This document shows, one piece after another, positions 27,603-35,717 of a DNA stretch of 64,000 nt. Source of the stretch: Zestomonas carbonaria (GTDB lineage: Bacteria; Pseudomonadota; Gammaproteobacteria; Pseudomonadales; Pseudomonadaceae); the NCBI RefSeq assembly GCF_904061905.1, contig NZ_CAJFCI010000015.1:1-64000 (forward strand), read 5' to 3'. Under the pieces are notes generated by a model, which searched no databases, was not told where the DNA came from, and was given only the letters and a program-made list of their open reading frames with translations. The stretch's first letter is position 1; each line of letters begins with the position of its first letter. The translations under genes and the position numbers were made by a program.

Positions 27603-27764
27603 ATGGAACGCAGGAAACGAAAAGCCCTGGTTTGCGCCACGCTTTTGCAAACGCTGGAAACCCTGACCGAGCTGCTCGAACGGGTACAGACCCCGGAAGC
27701 CCGCAAGCGCCTGGAGCGGCAGAAGAAGCGGCTGTACGCGCGACTCAGGAACGAGAACGACTAG
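27603..27764 (+). CDS. Small basic helical protein, divergent from the XRE gene
   Basis: I place the start at the ATG at 27603 because AAGGAAAGG ends 2 bp before it; this gives 53 residues. An in-frame ATG at 27564 would give 66 residues but has no ribosome site. The protein is highly charged and probably one or two long helices (LETLTELLERVQTPEARKRL). I do not recognise a family. Head-to-head placement with a small HTH gene resembles toxin-antitoxin or regulator/effector modules, but nothing in the sequence proves that. Confidence 0.5.
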   Translation: MERRKRKALVCATLLQTLETLTELLERVQTPEARKRLERQKKRLYARLRNEND

Positions 27765-27899
27765 GGCGAACGACATTCGACCCGGATCTCATTGCCTCGT
27801 GATCCGGAACATTTCCCCGGATGACGTTCGAAACACATTGCTCACAGGGTGAGCCGTGCACACCGGAACGCTCGACAGGTGCGCACGGCGCCCCTACCT

Positions 27900-27920
27900 C
27901 CCGGATTGCATCCGGGCTAC
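27900..27920. repeat. REP element supplying the laoR stop codon
   Basis: CCCGGATTGCATCCGGGCTAC in plus orientation reads GTAGCCCGGATGCAATCCGG on the minus strand. The TAG of its GTAG is the stop codon of laoR. Identical or near-identical cores are at 327, 41032, 42568, 58530 and 60115. Confidence 0.85.
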
Positions 27921-28579
27921 GGAATCACCTGCTCCAGCGGCACGTGCAGCTTGTGGTACAGGGTATCGACCGCCGCCCGCGCGGACGGAGCCGTGTAGCC
28001 GCCCTCCAGCGCCAGCACCTGGTAGATGCCACGGCGCATCAGCTCCTCGCTGAGGTCGCCCGGGTCGCCACGAGTGGTGCACAGGAAGCGCACCCAGGAG
28101 GTCATGATGATCCAGCTATTGAGCGCCAGCGCCTCGATCTGCGCGGCGTCCATCAGCAGGATGCCGGCCTCGACGAAACCCTGGTAGATCACCACGGCGT
28201 TGCTCAGGCAGTGCCGGGCGAACAGGCGGTAGCGCGCCGCCAACTCCGGATCGGCGTCGAGCAGGTGTTCGAGGTCGCGGTGCAGGAAGCGGTACGCCCA
28301 CATCTCCGCGAGCAGCGCCTCGAGGTAGAAGGTCTTGTCCTCCACCGTCATCGCGCGCCCTTCGGGCACCCGCAGGATGGCGTCGACCCGCGCCTCGTAG
28401 GCGGCGAACAGCTCGGCGATGATCGCCTGCTTGTTGCGGAAGTGGTAGTACAGGTTGCCCGGCGAAATGCCCAGGTGCGCGGCGATGTGGTTGGTGGTGA
28501 CGTTGCGCTCCCCCTGGCTGTTGAACAGCTCCAGGCTGGCTTGGACGATACGCTCGCGGGTCTTGATGGGTGCGGCCAT
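27917..28579 (-). CDS. laoR: TetR family regulator LaoR
   Basis: This 220-residue TetR family protein has an N-terminal HTH (RIVQASLELFNSQGERNVTT, then NHIAAHLGISPGNLYYHFRN). A C-terminal ligand domain of the DUF-type seen in fatty-acyl or alcohol-sensing TetR proteins follows. In P. aeruginosa the TetR protein at this place (PA0367) is the LaoR repressor of the long-chain alcohol oxidation genes laoCBA. It is divergent from laoC. A 20-bp palindrome inside the laoC promoter is the likely operator. Confidence 0.85.
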   Translation of the reverse strand: MAAPIKTRERIVQASLELFNSQGERNVTTNHIAAHLGISPGNLYYHFRNKQAIIAELFAAYEARVDAILRVPEGRAMTVEDKTFYLEALLAEMWAYRFLHRDLEHLLDADPELAARYRLFARHCLSNAVVIYQGFVEAGILLMDAAQIEALALNSWIIMTSWVRFLCTTRGDPGDLSEELMRRGIYQVLALEGGYTAPSARAAVDTLYHKLHVPLEQVIP

Positions 28580-28718
28580 AACTCAGCTCTGTGGTGAAGG
28601 GCGGGCGCGGGCAAAGGTACACGCAGTTACCGGCGGAATGTTACCCCCGGAAGCGCTGCGCCGCTTGGCGGTTCAAGGGCCTATCGCGGCCATGGGCCGC
28701 TCCTACGTTTCTGTCTAG

Positions 28719-28793
28719 TGGATCCCCGCGTTCGCGGGGACGACGGCTGGACGCCGATCTTTCCCGCGTCATTCCCGCGAACGCGGGAATCCA
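28719..28793. repeat. Pair of TGGATCCCCGCG / CGCGGGAATCCA palindromes in the laoR-laoC spacer
   Basis: TGGATCCCCGCGTTCGCGGG and, about 50 bp later, ATTCCCGCGAACGCGGGAAT form a composite inverted element. It is the most frequent repeat in the window, with relatives at 30381, 37637, 38831, 41064 and 63144. It separates the divergent lao genes but does not overlap the laoC core promoter. Confidence 0.8.
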
Positions 28794-28862
28794 AAAGACA
28801 AACGCAGAGATGTAGCCAGCTTTTCGTTGGGCTGCATCTCGTCAGTCGAACCGGCATTCTGT

Positions 28863-28891
28863 TTGACACTTTAGAGTAATTGCTCTAAAAA
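28863..28891 (+). promoter_or_regulatory. laoC promoter with embedded 20-bp palindromic operator
   Basis: A perfect -35 TTGACA (28863-28868) is followed after 17 bp by a -10-like TAAAAA (28886-28891). Between and over them lies the perfect palindrome TTTAGAGTAATTGCTCTAAA outer arms (TTTAGAG/CTCTAAA, 28870-28889, with a 6-bp centre). A repressor bound there would block RNA polymerase, so this is the expected LaoR site. The assignment to LaoR is an inference from position. Confidence 0.65.
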
Positions 28892-28935
28892 TCCAGCGAA
28901 CCACAACAACAGACGGTCCGCCGAGGAGCCGCCCC

Positions 28936-30366
28936 ATGGTTGCCGATATCGCCCACATCCAGCAGAACCAGCAGCAGATCAGCGAGTTGGAAGGCCTGTT
29001 CCAACGCCAGCGCGAGGCCTTCCGCGCCAATCCGATGCCCACCGCCGAACAGCGCATCCAGTGGCTGCAATCGTTGCGCGAACTGCTGCGCAACGAGCAG
29101 CAGGCGCTGATCGACGCGATCAGCCAGGACTTCAGCAACCGCTCCGCCAGCGAGACCCTGCTCGCCGAACTGATGCCCTCGCTGCAAGGCATCCACTACG
29201 CCAGCAAGCGCATCAAGAAGTGGATGAAGCCGTCGCGCCGCGCGGTCAGCGTGGCCTTCCAGCCGGCCTCGGCCAAGGTGGTCTACCAGCCGCTCGGCGT
29301 GGTCGGGGTGATCGTGCCCTGGAACTACCCGCTGTTCCTCGCCGTCGGGCCGCTGGTCGGCGCGCTGTCGGCCGGCAACCGGGTGATGATCAAGATGAGC
29401 GAGTCGACCCCGGCCACGTCGCAACTGTTCAAGGAACTGATGGCGAAGATCTTCCCCGAGGATCTGGTCGCCGTGGTGCTCGGCGAGGCGGAGGTCGGCA
29501 TGGCCTTTTCCAAGCTGCCGTTCGACCACCTGCTGTTCACCGGCGCCACCAGCATCGGCAAGCACGTGATGCGCGCCGCCGCCGAGAACCTGGTGCCGGT
29601 GACCCTGGAACTGGGCGGCAAGTCGCCGGCCATCGTCAGCGCCGACGTGCCGCTGGCCGATGCCGCCGAGCGCATCGCCTTCGGCAAGACCCTCAACGCC
29701 GGGCAGACCTGCGTGGCGCCGGACTATGTGCTGGTGCCGCGCGATCGTCTCGACGGCTTCGTCGAGGCCTACCGCCAGGCGGTACAGGGCTTCTACCCGC
29801 AGCTCGAGAACAACCCCGACTACACGGCGATCATCAACGAGCGCCAGTTGCAGCGCCTGCGCGGCTACCTCGCCGATGCCGAGAGCAAGGGCGCGCGCCT
29901 GGTGCCGCTGTATCCGCAGGCCCAGGGCCGGCGCCTGCCGCACACCGTGGTGCTGAACGTCAACGACGACATGAAGCTGATGCAGGACGAGATCTTCGGC
30001 CCGCTGCTGCCGGTCATCCCCTACGACCGCCTGGAAGAGGCCTTCGACTACATCAACGACCGGCCACGGCCGCTGGCGCTGTACTACTTCGGCTACGACA
30101 AGCGCGAGCAGCAGCGCGTGCTGCACGAGACCCACTCCGGCGGCGTGTGCCTCAACGACACCCTGCTGCACGTCGCCCAGGACGACATGCCGTTCGGCGG
30201 CGTCGGCCCCTCGGGCATGGGCCACTACCACGGCCACGAGGGCTTCCTGACCTTCAGCAAGGCCAAGGGCGTGTTCATCAAGCAGCGCTTCAACGCCGCC
30301 AGGACCATCTACCCTCCCTACGGCAAGGCGTTGCAGAAGCTGGTCTTCAAGCTGTTCGTGCGCTGA
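28936..30366 (+). CDS. laoC: Aldehyde dehydrogenase LaoC (coniferyl aldehyde dehydrogenase-like)
   Basis: This 476-residue NAD(P)-dependent aldehyde dehydrogenase oxidises long-chain aldehydes to fatty acids in the Lao pathway of long-chain alcohol and alkane/SDS degradation. The catalytic Cys259 is in GQTCVAPDYV and the general base Glu225 in LELGGKSPA. The family PWNYPLFLAVGPLVGAL motif is present, and the C-terminus is hydrophobic and basic (LQKLVFKLFVR), as in membrane-associated fatty aldehyde dehydrogenases. It is the first gene after the laoC promoter and is followed by laoB. Confidence 0.9.
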   Translation: MVADIAHIQQNQQQISELEGLFQRQREAFRANPMPTAEQRIQWLQSLRELLRNEQQALIDAISQDFSNRSASETLLAELMPSLQGIHYASKRIKKWMKPSRRAVSVAFQPASAKVVYQPLGVVGVIVPWNYPLFLAVGPLVGALSAGNRVMIKMSESTPATSQLFKELMAKIFPEDLVAVVLGEAEVGMAFSKLPFDHLLFTGATSIGKHVMRAAAENLVPVTLELGGKSPAIVSADVPLADAAERIAFGKTLNAGQTCVAPDYVLVPRDRLDGFVEAYRQAVQGFYPQLENNPDYTAIINERQLQRLRGYLADAESKGARLVPLYPQAQGRRLPHTVVLNVNDDMKLMQDEIFGPLLPVIPYDRLEEAFDYINDRPRPLALYYFGYDKREQQRVLHETHSGGVCLNDTLLHVAQDDMPFGGVGPSGMGHYHGHEGFLTFSKAKGVFIKQRFNAARTIYPPYGKALQKLVFKLFVR

Positions 30367-30380
30367 CGGCGCTGTTTTAT

Positions 30381-30406
30381 TGGGTCCCCGCGTTCGCGGG
30401 GACCCA
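30381..30406. repeat. 26-bp near-perfect palindrome between laoC and laoB
   Basis: TGGGTCCCCGCG and CGCGGGGACCCA flank a TT centre, 14 bp after the laoC stop. It is the single-unit form of the repeat described at 28719-28793. It would form a strong hairpin in the lao message. Confidence 0.85.
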
Positions 30407-30446
30407 GAAGACCCAGAAAAATAAAAACACACCGGTGAATACAACA

Positions 30447-30992
30447 ATGACAGACACCACCCTCGACGCCCCCGGCCTGTCGCGGCGCAACCTGCTCAAG
30501 GTCGGCCTGCTCGGCTCGGCGTTCCTGGCCACCGCCGGGGTCGCCGCCAGCCTCAGCGGTTGCTCGGCCGACACCCCGGCCAGCGGCATGCGCGCGCTGC
30601 GCCAGTCCGACCTGCCGTTCCTGCGTGCGCTGGTCCCGGCGATGCTGGCCGGCGCGGTGCCCGCCGCCAGCCTGCCGCAGGCCGTGGACAAGACCATCGC
30701 GGGCCTCGACTACAGCCTCGACCACCTGTCGCCGGAAATGCTCAAGCTCACCCTGCAATTGTTCGACGTGCTCGCCCTGCCGGTCACCCGCGGCCCGCTG
30801 ACCGGGATCTGGGGCAGTTGGGAAAAGGCCTCGGCGGAGGACGTCCGCGCCTTCCTGGAACGCTGGCAGAACAGCTCGCTGAGCCTGCTGAAGATGGGCC
30901 ACAGCTCCCTGCTGCAACTGGTGATGATGGCCTGGTACGGCAACCCCGAGTCCTGGGCGCATTGCGGCTACCCCGGCCCGCCCAGCATCTGA
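30447..30992 (+). CDS. laoB: LaoB, Tat-exported partner of LaoA
   Basis: This 181-residue protein has a twin-arginine signal peptide (LSRRNLLKVGLLG, then a hydrophobic run to about residue 35). A lipobox-like LSGC follows near residue 36, so it may be a Tat-exported lipoprotein. In P. aeruginosa LaoB (PA0365) is required with LaoA for long-chain alcohol oxidation. Small Tat-signal subunits of this kind usually pair with GMC-type dehydrogenases, which is the next gene. The ATG at 30447 is chosen because the Tat motif follows at the usual distance. Confidence 0.85.
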   Translation: MTDTTLDAPGLSRRNLLKVGLLGSAFLATAGVAASLSGCSADTPASGMRALRQSDLPFLRALVPAMLAGAVPAASLPQAVDKTIAGLDYSLDHLSPEMLKLTLQLFDVLALPVTRGPLTGIWGSWEKASAEDVRAFLERWQNSSLSLLKMGHSSLLQLVMMAWYGNPESWAHCGYPGPPSI

Positions 30993-31027
30993 TCCCGCAC
31001 GCCCCATAACGACAAGAGATACGCCTG

Positions 31028-32620
31028 ATGCCTGTACCCGATCTGTTCGCCGAGGGCCTGGCCCGCGGCTGGAAGACCCATGACGGCTCGCGCCTGGAGC
31101 AGGACCTGACCCTCGAAGCCGACGTCGCCATCGTCGGCACCGGCGCCGGCGGCGGCACCACCGCCGAAATCCTCAGCGCGGCCGGCCTCAAGGTGCTGCT
31201 GATCGAGGAAGGCCCGCTGAAGACCAGCCGCGACTTCAAGCTGCAGGAACCCGAGGCCTACGCCAGCCTGTATCAGGAAGGCATCGGCCGGATGACCAAG
31301 GACGGCGCCGTCACCATCCTCCAGGGCCGCGCCGTCGGCGGCACCACGCTGGTCAACTGGACCTCCAGCTTCCGCACCCCCGACCCGACCCTCGAACACT
31401 GGGCCAGGGAGCACGGCGTGAAAGGCCATAGCCCGGCCGAGATGGCGCCGTGGTTCGAGAAGATGGAAGAACGCCTCGGCGTGGCGCCCTGGATGGTGCC
31501 GCCGAACCCCAACAACGAGGTGATCCGCGCCGGCTGCGAAAAGCTCGGCCTGCACTGGAAGGTGATCCCGCGCAACGTGCGCGGCTGCTGGAACATCGGC
31601 TATTGCGGGATGGGCTGCCCGACCAATGCCAAGCAGTCGATGCTGGTCACCACCATCCCGGCGACCCTCGACAAGGGCGGCGAACTGCTCTTCCTGGCAC
31701 GCGCCGAACGCCTGCTGCTGGACGGCGACAAGGTCGCCGGCATCGAATGCCTGGCCCTCGACGAGCGCTGCGTGGCGCCGACCGGCCGCAAGATCACCGT
31801 CAAGGCGCGCCACTACGTGCTGTCCGGCGGCGGCATCAACACCCCGGCGCTGCTGCTGCGTTCCGACGCGCCGGACCCGCACGAGCGGGTCGGCAAGCGC
31901 ACCTTCCTGCACCTGGTGAACTTCTCCGCCGCACTGTTCGAGCAAGTGATCAACCCCTTCTACGGCGCGCCGCAGTCGATCTACTCCGACCACTTCCAGT
32001 GGGACGACGGCACCATCGGGCGGATGTCCTACAAGCTGGAAGTCCCGCCGCTGCACCCAGCGCTGGCGAGCACCCTGCTCGGCGGCTTCGGCGAGGCCAA
32101 CTCCCTGCGCATGGAACAGTTGCCGCACACCAACGTGATGCTCGCCCTGCTGCGCGACGGCTTCCACCCGGACAGCGCCGAAGGCACGGTGGAACTGCGC
32201 GGCGACGGCAGCCCGGTGCTCGACTACCGGGTCACCGACTACACCTGGGACGGCGTGCGCCGCGCCTTCCACAGCATGGCCGAGATCCAGTTCGCCGCCG
32301 GCGCCAAGGCGGTGATGCCGATGCACAGCGACGCCGGCTACGTGAAGACCCTGGCCGAAGCCAGGAAGCTGATCGACGGCCTGCCGCTGGAGCTGTACCG
32401 CACCCGCCTGGGCAGCGCCCACGTGATGGGCGGTTGCGCCATGGGCGAGGACGCGAAGCTGGCGGTCACCGACAGCCTCGGCCGCCATCACCAGTTGCAG
32501 AACCTGTCGATCCACGATGGCTCGCTGTTCCCCACCAGCATCGGCGCCAACCCGCAGTTGTCGGTCTACGGCCTCACCGCCAAACTGGCCAGCGCCCTGG
32601 CCGAACGCTTGAAAACGTAA
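31028..32620 (+). CDS. laoA: GMC-type long-chain alcohol dehydrogenase LaoA
   Basis: This 530-residue FAD-dependent GMC oxidoreductase has its dinucleotide-binding motif IVGTGAGGGTTAEIL near residue 37. The FAD-stabilising GRAVGGTTLVNW is present, as are the C-terminal active-site region AHVMGGCAMGED and TSIGANPQLSVYGL. In P. aeruginosa LaoA oxidises long-chain alcohols. LaoA itself has no signal peptide, so export with LaoB, if it occurs, would be by hitchhiking. It completes the laoC-laoB-laoA operon. Confidence 0.9.
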   Translation: MPVPDLFAEGLARGWKTHDGSRLEQDLTLEADVAIVGTGAGGGTTAEILSAAGLKVLLIEEGPLKTSRDFKLQEPEAYASLYQEGIGRMTKDGAVTILQGRAVGGTTLVNWTSSFRTPDPTLEHWAREHGVKGHSPAEMAPWFEKMEERLGVAPWMVPPNPNNEVIRAGCEKLGLHWKVIPRNVRGCWNIGYCGMGCPTNAKQSMLVTTIPATLDKGGELLFLARAERLLLDGDKVAGIECLALDERCVAPTGRKITVKARHYVLSGGGINTPALLLRSDAPDPHERVGKRTFLHLVNFSAALFEQVINPFYGAPQSIYSDHFQWDDGTIGRMSYKLEVPPLHPALASTLLGGFGEANSLRMEQLPHTNVMLALLRDGFHPDSAEGTVELRGDGSPVLDYRVTDYTWDGVRRAFHSMAEIQFAAGAKAVMPMHSDAGYVKTLAEARKLIDGLPLELYRTRLGSAHVMGGCAMGEDAKLAVTDSLGRHHQLQNLSIHDGSLFPTSIGANPQLSVYGLTAKLASALAERLKT

Positions 32621-32718
32621 GGTGAGTGAAGAAAACGCAGGATGGGTGAAGGAGCGCAGCGACGAAATCCATCGAGCCGTGCGATGAACAGGCCATGGAG
32701 CTGAGGTCACGCACGCTC

Positions 32719-32837
32719 CCTCACCCCAACCCTCTCCCGGAGGGAGAGGGAGTTAGCCCGAGTTGCCGACGGACACCGTGCGTGATCGCAGCACCGATCA
32801 GCCCCCTCTCCCCCTGGGAGAGGGCTGGGGTGAGGGG
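32719..32837. repeat. Inverted pair of CCTCACCCC...GGGAGAGGG elements
   Basis: The 346-bp gap between laoA and coaD contains this composite, from CTCACCCCAACCCTCTCCCG to GGAGAGGGCTGGGGTGAGGG. It is preceded by a GGATGGGTGAAGGAGCGCAG repeat (32640-32682) also found at 50196. I see no gene in the gap. Confidence 0.75.
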
Positions 32838-32879
32838 CGGCGCCAACCTCCCTCACCAACCCCCAGCATCCACCCATGA

Positions 32880-33810
<931 letters not shown>

Positions 33811-33909
33811 GCCCGCCATTTCTCCCGCGCACGAAGCGTCTGCAGTGCCAACGCCCGCTCCCAGCAGCATCGTCCATACTGCAACGACCCCGCCCGACCC
33901 GGACCCGCG

Positions 33910-35640
33910 ATGAAACGCCTGCCGCTGCTGTTCCTCCTGCTGACCGCCAGTTTCGCCGCCTGGGCCACCGGGCCCGGCAAGGGCGCGGTGGCCACCGCCC
34001 ACCCGGCCGCCACGGTGGCCGGCCTGGAGGCGCTGAGCAGCGGCGGTAACGCCTTCGACGCGGCGGTGGCGATCAGCGCCGCGCTGGCGGTGGCCGAACC
34101 CTACGGCTCGGGCCTCGGCGGCGGCGGTTTCTTCCTGCTGCGCCAGGCCGGCGAACCGCCGCAGTACCGCTTCATCGATGCCCGCGAACGCGCCCCGCAG
34201 GCCGCGCGCGCCGACCTTTACGTGCGCGGCGGCAAGGTCGAGCCGAGCCTGTCGCTGGACGGCGCACTGGCCGCTGCGATTCCCGGCCTGCCGGCGGCCC
34301 TCGACCACCTCTCCTCCGGCTACGGCCGGCTGTCGCTGGCCGACAACCTGGCGCCGGCGATCCGCCTGGCCCGCGACGGCATCTCGGTGGACCGGATCTA
34401 CCGCGAACGCGCGCTGTGGCGCCTGGCCGCGCTGCGCGACGACCCGGAAAGCGCCCGCCTGTTCCTCGACAAGGGCCAGGTGCCGGAACAGTGGAGCCTG
34501 CTGCGCCAGCCGCACCTGGCGCGAACCCTGGAACGCATGTCGCGCTATGGCCGCAGCGGTTTCTACGCCGGCGAGACGGCGGAGAAGCTGGTCGCCGCGG
34601 TGCGCGCCGGCGGCGGCATCTGGACCCTGCGCGACCTGGCCGACTACCGGGTGGTGGAGCGCGCGCCGCTGCGCTTCCCCCTTGAAGGTGGCCGCGAGCT
34701 GATCAGCGCGCCGCCGCCCTCGGCCGGCGGCGTGGCCCTGGCGCAGAGCCTGGCGATCCTCCAGCAACTGCCCTGGCGCGAGGCCGACCGGATACAGCGC
34801 AGCCACTATGTGATCGAGACGCTGCGCCGGGTCTACCGCGACCGTGGCCTGCTCGGCGACCCGGACTTCGTCGCCAACCCGCTGGGCCAGTTGCTCGCCC
34901 CCGCCTACCTCGAGCGCCTGGCCAGCGGCATCGACCCACGGCGCGCCACGCCGAGCAGCACCCTGCCACCGGCGCCGGCCTGGCGCGAGGGCGACCACAC
35001 CACCCACTTCACGGTGATCGACGCGGACGGCAACGCGGTGGCCGGCACCCTGTCGATCAACCTGCCGTTCGGCGCCGCCTTCACCGCACCCGGCACCGGC
35101 GTGCTGCTCAACAACGAGATGGACGATTTCGCCGCCGATCCGCATGGCGCCAACGCCTACGCGCTGGCCGGCAGCCAGGCCAACGTCATCGCCGGCGGCA
35201 AGCGCCCGCTGTCGAGCATGAGCCCGAGCTTCATCGAAAGCGCCGAGGTCTTCGCCAGCTTCGGCACTCCGGGCGGCAGCCGCATCCCCAGCATGGTGCT
35301 GCTCGGCATGCTCGACTACCTGGACGGCAAGGCGGTCAGCCAGTGGCCGGCGACGCCGCGCTACCACCACCAGTACCTGCCCGACGTGGTGCAGTACGAG
35401 CCGGGCACCTTCAACGTCGCCGAAGTGCAGGCTCTGGAGCAGCGCGGCCATCGCCTGGAGCGCCGGCAGCAGCGCTACGGCAACCTTCAGGTGCTGCTGT
35501 GGGACAAGCGCGGCGACCAGGTCGAAGTGGCCAGCGATCCGCGCGGGGTCGGCGAGGCGACCGTGCTGATGCCCTGGCCGGCCCCACCGGTGGATGCCCG
35601 CCCGGCGGCGCGCGTTCCCGTGCAGCCCAGGGTGCCCTGA
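33910..35640 (+). CDS. ggt: Gamma-glutamyltransferase
   Basis: This 576-residue periplasmic precursor of gamma-glutamyltranspeptidase transfers or hydrolyses the gamma-glutamyl group of glutathione. A signal peptide precedes the N-terminal GKGAVATAHPAATVAG motif. Autoprocessing to large and small subunits is expected before Thr364 in GDHTTHFTVID. The small subunit keeps NEMDDF and the oxyanion region KRPLSSMSPSF. An unusual loop is shared with shorter GGT homologues of pseudomonads. It is monocistronic. Confidence 0.92.
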   Translation: MKRLPLLFLLLTASFAAWATGPGKGAVATAHPAATVAGLEALSSGGNAFDAAVAISAALAVAEPYGSGLGGGGFFLLRQAGEPPQYRFIDARERAPQAARADLYVRGGKVEPSLSLDGALAAAIPGLPAALDHLSSGYGRLSLADNLAPAIRLARDGISVDRIYRERALWRLAALRDDPESARLFLDKGQVPEQWSLLRQPHLARTLERMSRYGRSGFYAGETAEKLVAAVRAGGGIWTLRDLADYRVVERAPLRFPLEGGRELISAPPPSAGGVALAQSLAILQQLPWREADRIQRSHYVIETLRRVYRDRGLLGDPDFVANPLGQLLAPAYLERLASGIDPRRATPSSTLPPAPAWREGDHTTHFTVIDADGNAVAGTLSINLPFGAAFTAPGTGVLLNNEMDDFAADPHGANAYALAGSQANVIAGGKRPLSSMSPSFIESAEVFASFGTPGGSRIPSMVLLGMLDYLDGKAVSQWPATPRYHHQYLPDVVQYEPGTFNVAEVQALEQRGHRLERRQQRYGNLQVLLWDKRGDQVEVASDPRGVGEATVLMPWPAPPVDARPAARVPVQPRVP

Positions 35641-35717
35641 AGGGCGAGCGAAGCGAGTCAACCAGAGAAAACAGGCCAGACCGTTATCCCCTGTAGCCTG
35701 GCCGGCCCAGATCCTCC

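Noticed and set aside
27821..28597. Plus-strand open frame opposite laoR
   Set aside because: It is antisense to a clear TetR regulator and has no ribosome site or domain.
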